A stretch of 64,000 nucleotides of DNA from Loxodes magnus (taxonomy: Eukaryota > Ciliophora > Karyorelictea > Loxodida > Loxodidae), in assembly GCA_946699065.1 (NCBI GenBank), contig CAMPDV010000678.1, forward strand, positions 62,001 through 126,000, written 5' to 3'. Of this stretch, positions 1-9,191 are shown piece after piece. Each line of letters begins with the position of its first letter. Position 1 is the stretch's first letter. A program made the position numbers and the translations under genes. The notes under the pieces were generated by a model. It was not told the DNA's origin. It did no database searches and saw nothing but the letters and a program-made list of their open reading frames with translations.

Positions 1-844
1 GAAGATGAACATTATCCATTATAAAAGTTTCAAGAATAGAATGACTTATTTGAAATATCAACTGCAACTGATATAATATGTCCATTTACTGAATTTTTCA
101 AAGCAACTTCATTAGAGAGAACTTCTACAAAGTTTGCTATTCCGGTTAAAGTCTTGGATGAATCATATTTGAAGCTTCCATCTACACCAGTGTATGGATA
201 ATCTGATTCAGTCTCTTGACTGTTCTATTGCCAGAATTGGAAGGCAGAGTCCACCCATCCACCATTGCATCCTTGGTTGCCAAATAAATTAGAGCAGTCA
301 ACTAGTTCTTATTCAGAGAAGGATTCCAATTGTGTCCAGTCTTTTGGAAGTAAGCTCCTTCCAAACTTCCTACATCACTGAAAGCATAGCAACTTTCTCA
401 TTGGTTTTAATCTTTGACAGATGTTAAAACTCCCTTCAATTCCCAATCAAGAGAATCAGCAACATTTTATACATATTCATATATGTAGTTCTATGCCTTG
501 TTTAAGTATCCTTGTATCCTAAGCAAGTCTTTCAGAATTCTTCGTTAGTCAAATCAGTGAAATGGTTAACTGCAAACTTTTTAATCAAGTTCATCTAGTT
601 CTAGACTTTAATCCAGTAATAGCTATCATGGAAAATATTGTAGCTTTGCTATATCTCTTAGAAATAACTATAAGTCTTGTTGGATTTCTTATCGAAGGTG
701 GAATTCAATCTATGATTATTAGCATTTTCATGAAACTTATATTTACCATAAAAGCTCTTCCGTGCTTTTTGCTGCAAGCATCGCTAAAGCGACTAAACTG
801 TTTAGGACAGCCAATAATTTAATAATTAGCTTGCTAGAAGCCAT
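1..844 (-). pseudogene. Papain-like cysteine protease (cathepsin L type), partial and decayed
   Basis: Runs off the left edge; the C-terminal part with the catalytic His is outside the window. From ATG 844 the frame gives a hydrophobic signal peptide (MASSKLIIKLLAVLNSLVAL). A 37-nt GT..AG intron (746-710) then leads into an I29 inhibitor prodomain ending FAVNHFTDLTNEEF. The mature part has DSLDW, VKDQNQ, SCYAFS with the catalytic Cys, GSLEGAYF, SEQELVDC, GCNGGW and DYPYTG. Two single-base deletions shift the frame, near 535 (after NEEF) and near 345 (after QKTG). The usual QCGSCW reads QWESCY, so the Cys upstream of the catalytic one is a TGA (Trp) codon. Identity is certain from the motifs. 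Pseudogene status rests on the two frameshifts, which could be sequencing errors. Confidence 0.8.
710..746 (-). other. 37-nt intron in the protease gene
   Basis: On the minus strand it begins GTAAATATAAG and ends ATCATAG. Removing it joins the signal-peptide frame to the I29 prodomain frame (ELLW then LNSTFDKK), which otherwise differ. Inferred from frame continuity only. Confidence 0.5.
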
Positions 845-1362
845 TTAATTTATTAAATTAGGTATTTTTAATTTAATTGGCTAACTAGAAAGAAAAACTA
901 AGTTATGTTTAATAATCTAAGCATTAAATACACTTATTTATGTCTAATACTTTACTAGTTTAAGGTTTTAATCCTTTTAGCTTTCTTATTACTTCATTAA
1001 TTTTGCATTCTTTGTTGATTACAAGGTAAAGGGTATATCTTTTAAGTTAAAGGAAAAATTATATAGCTTTGGTATGGAAAAGAGTGTTAGATTATTTTAG
1101 GATTGATAGTATAAATAGCAATTAAGAGGTTAGGCTAAGATGTTTTTTCCAGTTTAGGTAATGTGTAAGAAAGAATTTAAATAGGAAAATCCTTCTAATA
1201 GTCTGTTGTTGGTATATATCAGCATGACAATTTCTAAAGCTACAGTTAAGAGATATAAGTGAATGTCTTACTCTTTTAATTTAAGCTTTTTGATGGGAGC
1301 AAGAAATGCGAGAATATCAAAAAGCTAAATAAAAATTATAAATAAACGCAATCTAATTGATT
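845..1362. other. AT-rich spacer, nothing recognised
   Basis: Lies upstream of the protease ATG and up to the 9-bp satellite. No domain, RNA or clear repeat seen. It presumably holds the protease promoter. Confidence 0.5.
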
Positions 1363-1803
1363 CAGCTACATCAACTACATCAGCTACATCAGCTACATCA
1401 GCTACATCAGCTACATCAGCTACATCAGCTACATCAGCTACATCAGCTACATCAGCTACATCAGCTACATCAGCTACATCAGCTACATCAGCTACATCAG
1501 CTACATCAGCTACATCAGCTACATCAGCTACATCAGCTACATCAGCTACATCAGCTACATCAGCTACATCAGCTACATCAGCTACATCAGCTACATCAGC
1601 TACATCAGCTACATCAGCTACATCAGCTACATCAGCTACATCAGCTACATCAGCTACATCAGCTACATCAGCTACATCAGCTACATCAGCTACATCAGCT
1701 ACATCAGCTACATCAGCTACATCAGCTACATCAGCTACATCAGCTACATCAGCTACATCAGCTACATCAGCTACATCAGCTACATCAGCTACATCAGCTA
1801 CAT
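1363..1803. repeat. 9-bp tandem repeat (CAGCTACAT) x49
   Basis: Forty-nine head-to-tail 9-bp units with one variant (CAACTACAT, second unit). Every plus-strand frame is open: Gln-Leu-His, Ser-Tyr-Ile or Ala-Thr-Ser. The minus strand is also open under this code. The Ser-Tyr-Ile frame continues into the candidate ORF downstream. The homogeneity points to recent slippage or unequal exchange. It may be satellite DNA or a tripeptide-repeat coding tract. Confidence 0.97.
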
Positions 1804-2311
1804 TATTTCTGAGATCTAGCTAGAAATAATCAAGTTTCTGAACTAAGTTCAAAAGCAAAAGCCTCAACAATTTCCTAATAATAACCATAAAGTTTTCAAC
1901 TATTAGAGTATTTAAGAATAAACGCTTAAGGTATAAAAGCTTAATAATTATTAGTCATGCTGAAAGGGAAAAAAGTCTGAAAATTGGTAGTTCAAGCAAG
2001 GAGTTATTTAATTCATGGACGTAAAATAAAGCAGATCTGTTGAGAGTTAGTAATACTGAAGGTATTTTAGAAGTTTTTAATATGTTACAAATACAGGACT
2101 TGTGATATACTTGAGATTAAGAAACTTAGTTGTAGAGAGAAGGAAGACACATTTAGTCTAAGTAAATGAATAAATTCAACCAAATGAAGAAGAGTAAAAA
2201 ATGTAATAATTATACAAAGCTTATTTCAAGATCAAGCAAAAATTAATAGCTTCAAGAAGTGAAGGAGATAGAAGACTATAATAAATATTGACTTAGGCAT
2301 TTCTAAAATGA
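1804..2311 (+). CDS. Unrecognised open frame after the 9-bp repeat
   Basis: The plus frame in phase with Ser-Tyr-Ile stays open from the satellite to TGA 2309-2311, with only two internal TGA codons; a competing frame has about six. It is rich in charged residues and Gln (for example LVVERRKTHLVQVNEQIQ) and ends LTQAFLK. An internal ATG lies at MDVKQSRSVES. No domain recognised. With all three stops reassigned, open length alone is weak evidence, so the call depends on TGA density and residue composition. The satellite may be its N-terminal repeat region. Confidence 0.3.
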
Positions 2312-2509
2312 GCTATCATTATGTAAAATACTAAGCTTGTTTAAATTTTCTTAGTTTATAAAGCAAATAACCATTTTTATTAATATATTTATTAAAAAAA
2401 AAGGCTATTTAGTTAATTATTGCTAATATGGGTTTGAATTATACAGAAAGATTGTCAGTCAAAATTACCAGAGAGAAGTAAATTTTATTAATGCAGACTA
2501 TTGGTATTG

Positions 2510-3835
2510 TATTCTACCGAAAGTATCGTGTGCTAGCTAACTTGATAATTATAGTGATGAGAAGAAAAATTAATGAATAATAGATAATTTAAGTAGAAGT
2601 AAGTGTAGAATCTATTTTATATGTTTAATTTTTTAATTATTAAAATATAAAAGGCTTTATGTAATCATTCTGTAGAGCAACCTTGCAAGGCAATGTCGAA
2701 ACTTCACCTACTAGTTTACTATTCTTAGCTTAACAAATATCGCTCTTCTTCTTTTATTTGTAGCTTTCTATCTCTTTAGTTTCCAATTTCTTATTATTGA
2801 ACTAGAAACAGATCTTACTTGCTTTATTCTTTCTATCTCATCGCTTATATTATGACTCAAATTATTTTGGAAATTGAAACCTTCCTAATTAAGAATAAAT
2901 TTTGCTTAAGGAAAGGAAATTAAAAAATTCGAATAATCTATTCTATCTGCCAGTAATTTATCTGAAGTTCCCGAAGGTAGGAATCTTTCCAATATTCTTG
3001 AAAAGGGTTAGCTTCTTTCTACTACAGGAGGAGAAGGAAAAGATTGTTCTTATTTCGTATTTACGCTACTACTATCTAGCACTTGATGAAAATTGAGTCA
3101 TGCTAGTCTTTATTCTTAATGCTATTATCGTTACCTTCCATGCCTCTAGCCAAATTTTCTATTTTGGAGGAATTCTCTCAATTTTATCTCTTTAATAATT
3201 TCATATCCACATTAAGGATAAACTTGCTTACTATTAGCTGAATTAATTATATTTTCATCATAAAAAAGCGAAATAGTTTCCTACGGTTAAATTAATTTAA
3301 TTTCAGCGATTCAGGAATTTAGAATTTTTGGTTTATTATTACTAATTATTCTATTAAGTTTCCTTAGTCACTCGAGTAAATCCATAGCCAGTAAGGATTT
3401 TATTAATTAATTAATTTCAACCAAAAAAGTTTTTGGACTGGAAACTCCTTTCCGATTGCACAACCCGACGCTCTCTTTTTATGAAATAACGGGGATATCC
3501 TGTTGTGCTCCAGGCACAGCTGCTAGGGAGCTCCATCGCTATGAGCAGCCAGGCTTCAAGCCCCTACCAAGAGCGGATAATCTCAAAGGCAGTGTTCCCT
3601 TCAGAAAATGACTTTGACCAGGGACTTTCTTAGCGACAGGAAAGGAATTTGTTCCTAGCCATGAAACCAGAAAGTGTTGTCACGAAGGTCATTCTCAGCT
3701 CCCATCATCTTTTCAATTATAAGGATTTTATTAATATCAGCGAAATTATCCGAAGTGCCTTCTTACAATTCAAGCAGTGAACTTTTTTTAGTCTCTTATT
3801 TAAAGGCATTGGATTGATTTTCCATTTTATACATT
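2510..3835 (+). repeat. Inverted repeat 1, left arm
   Basis: Pairs with 4895-6235 in reverse orientation. Landmarks shared with the other arm: the block near 2580-2640 (AAGTAGAAGTAAGTGTAGAA), a 64-codon block at 2902-3096 that encodes exactly the same peptide as 5134-5328 on the minus strand, and the inner end near 3721-3835. Relative to the right arm it carries an extra ~160 bp (about 3235-3392) and a SINE-like insertion (3408-3720). It lacks the ~510-bp element found in the other arm. Confidence 0.88.
3408..3720 (+). mobile_element. SINE-like element with 15-bp target-site duplication (copy 1)
   Basis: A relatively GC-rich 313-bp module flanked by perfect direct repeats AAGGATTTTATTAAT at 3393-3407 and 3721-3735. 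The matching place in the other arm of the inverted repeat (about 4988-5002, reverse orientation) has one copy of that 15-mer and no insertion. That gives a filled/empty pair showing target-primed insertion. It has no protein domain. A second copy lies at 41107-41423. I could not identify a parental RNA or convincing pol III boxes. SINE is inferred from size, duplication and lack of coding. Confidence 0.75.
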
Positions 3836-4894
3836 TTAGCATTTTATTTATTTTTGCTTAAGATAATTAGAAAAATATTATAAATCTTAAATAAATTCAT
3901 CAACCTTCATAAAGCTTTAGAACTGCAGTCTATAAAGGATACCACTGACTCTTATTCTATCTATTTTTAATCTCACCTAAAATTACACTGAAGATTTCTT
4001 TTAAATTAAGAGTTTAAAGAAATCTCTAATATTTAAGCAATCTAATTATAATGTAGAGTTCTTCAGTTTATTAATATATTTTATGCAATTGCAAATTATT
4101 AAATTAAAGTTATCCAATTATATGGAATTTGATATCTCTACTTTAGTAGCATTTTAATTTTACTCACCTTTGAGATAAAGTAGATAATCCTAAATACTTT
4201 TATCTTAAATATTAGAGATATTAAATAAGTTAAATCTAGAAAATTATATGAATTTAGTTTTAAACCTTAATTGCATAATTAATAAAAGCAAGCATTTTAT
4301 ATATGATATCCCTTTTTACATTCTTTACCTTATTTATTTATTTTTATTTAGTAAGCTTTAGAAGTATTTAATTAATATGCTGAAAGATTATAATAGCAAA
4401 TGCTTTTAGCTAAATTGATAAACTTTTTATTTGGTTTTTACTTTCTAGCTTCCTTTAATAATGATTGCTATTTCTTAATGAATTAAATCTTTCTTTAAGA
4501 ATGCTTATAAACATATAATCTTATTTTCCTAGACAAATTTTAAGATAATAATATGAAAGTTCTAATTCTCTTTCTTTACTATTTTATAACTAATTAGGGA
4601 TTTCTTAATAGTAGCCTATTTATCATAGAATGCTTATGAAGTTAATTTAATGAGTATTACTAGTAATGGGATATATTATATCATAATATTCTTATTTCAC
4701 TTCCAAATTTTTTCTAATTAATTTATACTTATTAATATCTCTAACAATCCTATAGTTCTAATTATTTCTATTTATTACTTTTAAATTTACTTATATCTTC
4801 TAGCTAAAACAGCAACTTTAGACCTTATTAATATCATTTAACTTATTTTCTCATTTCCTTTCTTTTACCCTAAAAATTACTAATTTCATTATTT
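3836..4894. other. Spacer of inverted repeat 1
   Basis: AT-rich, with no recognisable gene, domain or repeat. It forms the loop between the arms. Confidence 0.5.
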
Positions 4895-6235
4895 AAAATA
4901 GAAAATCAATCCAATGCCTTTAAATAAGAGACTAAAAAAAGTTCACTGCTTGAATTGTAAGAAGGCACTTCGTATAATTTCGCTGATATTAATAAAATCC
5001 TTGCTAGTTTATCCTTAATTTGGATCTGAAATTATTAAAGAGATAAAGTTGAGAGAATTCCTCCAAAATAGAAAATTTGGCTAGAGGCATGGAAGGTAAC
5101 GATAATAGCATTAAGAATAAAGACTAGCATGACTCAATTTTCATCAAGTGCTAGATAGTAGTAGCGTAAATACGAAATAAGAACAATCTTTTCCTTCTCC
5201 TCCTGTAGTAGAAAGAAGCTAACCCTTTTCAAAAATATTGGAAAGATTCCTACCTTCGGGAACTTCAGATAAATTACTGGCAGATAGAATAGATTATTCG
5301 AATTTTTTAATTTCCTTTCCTTAAGCAAAATTTGTGCTTAGATAGGAATGTTTCAATTTCCATAAAGGCTTTGAGGTATAATACGAAATTGAGGTTACAA
5401 GAGTAAAGCAATCAAGATCTGCTTCAAATTTGATAAATAAATAAATAAATTTGATTATAGAGCGTATAGCACTCTCGTTGGTGCGCAGCTCTTTAAAAAA
5501 AATGTTTAATAGTGACAAGAATGTTTGTTACTGATAAAATTATCAGATACTGGTAGCCCTTGTTCAATACTGGTATAATTATTCAGTACTGATAAAAATG
5601 TTCAATACTGATATAATTTTAGAATACTCATAATCTTTAATACTTGTTAGAGGTCCAAGGACATGGCAGGATTGTGTCTCATTGCATCACCAAAGCAGAG
5701 GACGACATGTGTCAATTATGGGTACTTAAATTCCCCACCTCTGATGAAGCTCGCAATATTATTTCTTTTTAGTTCCAGTATTAAAAATAAATGCAACCAA
5801 GTCAAGCCAACGTCGAAGGTCTAAGAATCTTATGTCTCGAGGCCAAACCAAAGCAGAGGAAGACATAAAGTCGATTATGGGTACTTAACTTCCCCAACCT
5901 CTGATGAAGATGACCTTGTTGTTCACCTTCGAACAACTATGGCGGTTTTAAAATATGTTATAATAAGAATTGGCAAACTAAGGAGATGCTAAGCTTCGAA
6001 TTAAAAGAAGAAGAACGATGCTTGCTATGCTAAGAGCAGCTAACAAGTAGGTAAGCTTCGACTTTACCTTGCATGGTTGTTTCCAGAAAGAATGCATAAT
6101 GCCTTTTATTTTAAAGAAATAAATAATTAAAAATATAAAATAGATTCTACACTTACTTCTACTTAAATTACCTATTATTTATTATTCTTCTCATTACTAT
6201 AACTATCAAGTTAGACATCACACGCTACTGTTGGA
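4895..6235 (-). repeat. Inverted repeat 1, right arm
   Basis: Reverse complement of 2510-3835. The 64-codon block at 5134-5328 matches its partner exactly at protein level, while flanking parts have diverged. It is interrupted by a ~510-bp dispersed element (5446-5955) missing from the left arm, and it lacks the SINE-like insertion. The two insertions therefore came after the duplication, one in each arm. Confidence 0.87.
5446..5955 (+). mobile_element. ~510-bp dispersed repeat, copy 1 (non-autonomous)
   Basis: Begins TTTGATTATAGAGCG and ends GGCGGTTTTAAAA. Other copies lie at 34390-34897 (minus) and 37282-37786 (plus). The 5' part can form a hairpin around GCAC TCTCGTTG GTGC. Then come short repeats built on TACTGATA, then two diverged ~105-bp units, each containing ATTATGGGTACTTAA and CTCTGATGAAG. 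This copy has a small extra segment that breaks the 96-codon frame present in the other two. No transposase or RT is encoded, so mobilisation would be in trans. Class unknown. Confidence 0.75.
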
Positions 6236-6923
6236 TGTTAGCTTATACAATAATAATTATTAGATAAGCATAAAACATTCTAAGTATGATTTTATCTTAA
6301 GATATAAGATGTGACATTTATTATTCCTAAAAGTCTTTCTTCCAGCTAGAATCATTAGCTAACTTTTTATATCAGCTTCTAAATAAATCAACCTCTCTCT
6401 TTAATCTATTAACTTTAAATTATCTTATCTTTTCATTTGCTCTCTCATCTCAGAGGTATAGGTCTCGACATGATATATAAATTTTCTAATAGAAAAATAA
6501 AGTAAAAAGGCTAGTTTAGTAGAAAAGCCTTAATAAAATAATTAAGGAAGCAAAATAATCCTTTAGAAAGCTACTAATTATACTTAAAGTATATCCTTCC
6601 TATTATAAGTAAAAGCATTATAAATAGATAACTATTATTAGCATACAAAAACTATGATAGTAGCAATATTGATTGCATTAAAGTTCTAAATGATAGACTA
6701 CATGAGTATAGATAGATAGTAGTTGATATTATATAGATTAAATGAATTAAATAATAGGTAAATGTATAATTAAGTTAATATATGAATTCTTAATTTAGAA
6801 AAGCTTCTTAGCTTTAGACTAGTATAATAACTATCTAATTATTAATAACTTATTATTTTCTTAAGGTTTAGAATTAAACATAAATAGATTTAAACTATTT
6901 ACTTCACTTTCGTTATAATCAAT
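6236..6923. other. Spacer upstream of the RING/UBL gene
   Basis: AT-rich, no recognisable coding or repeat signal. It should contain the promoter of the gene starting at 6924, but no motif can be named. Confidence 0.5.
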
Positions 6924-9191
6924 ATGGCTGAATCTAACAGGTGCAGCTTATGCTTAGTTGATTTCGACTCCTCAATACGAATTCCTGTAACCCTTCCTTG
7001 TGGACATCAAGTATGTCAAATTTGTATTCTTGAAGAATACTTAAAAGAGGGTTCTAATCAGTGCCCAAAAAGAAAGTGTAGAAAAGTTTCATTTAATGAC
7101 CCAAAAGATTTAATAAGCTAAAATAACTAAGCAAGTGAAAGCAAATAAGAATATAAATCACTTCATCTTGAAGAAACTAAAATTGAGCTATCTTACTAGC
7201 AAAACTGAAACAAATAAAAGTCAAGATTTTAACCTTAAATAAAGAAGAAATAAACTTAACAGTAGAAGAAGAAGAAACAATTGAATAACTGAAATAAAAA
7301 TTAGAAAGACTAGAAGGAATTGACACTGATTTTTATGAACTTTATAGATAAAAAGAACAATTAGATAGTTAACATAGAATAATTAAAATGGAGAATGAAG
7401 AAGAAGTTTAATTAGATCTATTGTTTAAGAGATGTAATTAATATAAATTTTAGGAAGTGAGAAAATAAGATAAAATTTAGTTGGTAAATATTAAAAAAGA
7501 AAGTAATTAATAAAAAATTAGTTTTCGAAATAAAGAGAGAATTATATGGTAAATAAATAATAATAGAATGTAAATAATAATAAAAATTAGAAAGTATTAA
7601 ATAGTCAAAAATAAGAGAAAGTAAGAAAATTTAAAAAAGACTAAAATAACTTCGAAAAAAGTTAGAAATAAATGTATAGGAGGTAAATTTTAAAAAGTGT
7701 GTAATATAATTATCAAAAGTGAGTAATATTTTAAAGCTAGAAAGTAATAAAATTAAATTTAAGAATGTAATAAAATAAATAAGATTGTAAGAATAATAAG
7801 AAAGGAAGTAAAAATTAAATATAGAATGTATAAAATAAAAAGATTGTAAAATAATTATATTAAGTTGGTAATTTAACAAATCCAGAATGTAAATTATTTA
7901 ATATATAGCAAGTAAAAATAACAAATAAAGGAGGTAAAAATTAAAATAAGAGGGTGATTCTATTTAAAATAGAATGTAAGATATTTTAAATATTTATAGA
8001 TGGTAAGATATGTTAATAATTATAGGTAGTAAGATATCTTAAATATTTTAGAATGTAAGATATTTTAAATATTTATAGCGAGTAAGATAGTTTTTATTCA
8101 CAGTTTGTATTTAAAAACTATTATAGCTATATATTTTTATTATTATAAGAGGGTATTAAATTATCTTAGGCGGTAAGAATCTACTTCAGGTATCTTTTTA
8201 ATTTTTGATTGTAAGAAATAATTATAAGATGGTTTTAATTTTATTGAAGCTAGTATTTATTAATATTAGTTTGTAATATTTAAGCTTAGTTAGTAATAAA
8301 ATGATATAGAATGTAATATTAGTAATATTTAAAGGGGGTAATGATTGATTTGAAAAGAAAGTAATGTCTAATATAATTGATTAAAGAATGTTAAAGTAAT
8401 TATTAATTTTAGATTATTTATACTAGGTAGTTATTTTTCTATTTTAGGATGTAAATAATTTAATGATAAGTAAGTTTTTGATTATAGAGTGTAATTTTTA
8501 ATATAAGTGGAGATGGAAAACACATTTGACAGTTTTAAATATTTATCTTAAATTAATATTTTATTATTATAATATAAAATGGAAAATTACTTGCAAAAAA
8601 TCTATTCTCTAAAGGAATCATCTTAGTCAAACTACGATTAATAAAAATAATTTAAGAACTCCAAGTCATGCAATTAGAAAATTTTAAACTTTTAAAACTT
8701 TACAAGAACTCGAAAGAAAGCTTGAACATCTGATGATTAACTCATAAGAAAAAAAATTTAAAATAAGCAGCTAGGAATTATAAGGATAGAATAATTAGAA
8801 ACAAAATTTAGACAATTCAGAGTTAACTGAAAGCATATTACTGCAAAAAATGTAGATGAATACTCCGATGAATGTAGAGCAACAGCCTACAACAAATTAT
8901 ATTCCCTATTGGAAAATAATGAGATGTTGATACTGCAAACGACCAGGGCACAAAGTTAGAAGCTGCTTCTAATTCTAATAAAAATAAAAGAAAATAGTAG
9001 AAAACTAATGGGAAAATATTTTCAGGATCTATTGCAATCAAGAAGGTGAATTATACAGAAAAAAATACTCAAGCTAAACAAAGAAGCTCCAAACATATAG
9101 CATGCAATTAACAAATTTAATAAGAAATGAATGGGAATCGATCTATCAGAAACTCTCAGAAAAAAAGATTAAAAATCCTTAGAACATATGA
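6924..9191 (+). CDS. RING-finger / ubiquitin-like / CCHC zinc-knuckle protein with one-codon exon array
   Basis: From ATG 6924 a RING reads CSLC..., CGHQVC, QIC, then CPKRKC, as in E3 ubiquitin ligases. A 53-nt phase-1 intron (7135-7187) would join it to a ubiquitin-fold domain: IKVKILTLNKEEINLTV, then TIEQLKQKLERLEGID, then VQLDLLFKR, matching ubiquitin strands and helix. The domain frame runs to GAA 7454-7456. There 43 consecutive GT..AG introns (7457-8507) begin, separated almost entirely by 3-nt exons. The frame leaves the array intact at TGG 8508 and continues through a Gln/Glu-rich coil (TLQELERKLEHL) to a CCHC knuckle (CWYCKRPGHKVRSC) and RIYCNQEGELYRKK. It stops at TGA 9189-9191. The domain set recalls RBBP6/Mpe1 (UBL, CCHC, RING), but the order differs. 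A paralogous knuckle domain lies at 55756-56613. The RING and UBL are solid; the single-gene model is inferred from frame continuity. Confidence 0.7.
7135..7187 (+). other. Candidate 53-nt intron between RING and UBL
   Basis: GTGAAAGCAAATAAG ... AAAATTGAG. The RING frame and the UBL frame differ by two. Removing these 53 nt at phase 1 makes them continuous. It is longer than the other introns of this gene, so a simple indel remains possible. Confidence 0.4.
7457..8507 (+). other. Array of 43 tiny introns with single-codon exons
   Basis: The pattern AG-NNN-GTAA repeats with striking regularity. Reading GT..AG segments as introns gives 43 of them, most 14-26 nt; two longer ones (8107-8149, 8390-8426) are less certain. 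They begin at 7457, 7484, 7503, 7549 and so on to 8491. The 42 exons between them are 39 exact triplets plus three of 27, 21 and 21 nt, all multiples of three. Spliced, they read as codons in the UBL frame (for example E,C,W,K,N,I,E,N,I,L,N,Q,E,R,N,M,V,N,R,F) and exit in the zinc-knuckle frame. Introns at 7976-8078 are near copies of each other (GTAAGATATTTTAAATATTT), suggesting tandem growth of an intron-plus-codon unit. Alternative: the whole block is skipped as one 1051-nt in-frame intron. Confidence 0.75.

Noticed and set aside
1363-1803. CRISPR-like array
   Set aside because: Unit is 9 bp with no spacers, in a eukaryotic setting: simple satellite DNA.
7121-7202. RING and UBL as two separate genes or a frameshifted pseudogene
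   Set aside because: A 53-nt phase-1 GT..AG intron (7135-7187) restores one frame, and the gene is clearly intron-rich. Kept as the less likely alternative.
7631-7879. 82-codon minus-strand ORF (MLNYQLNIIILQ...)
   Set aside because: It is the reverse shadow of the intron array: low-complexity and explained by AT-rich introns.
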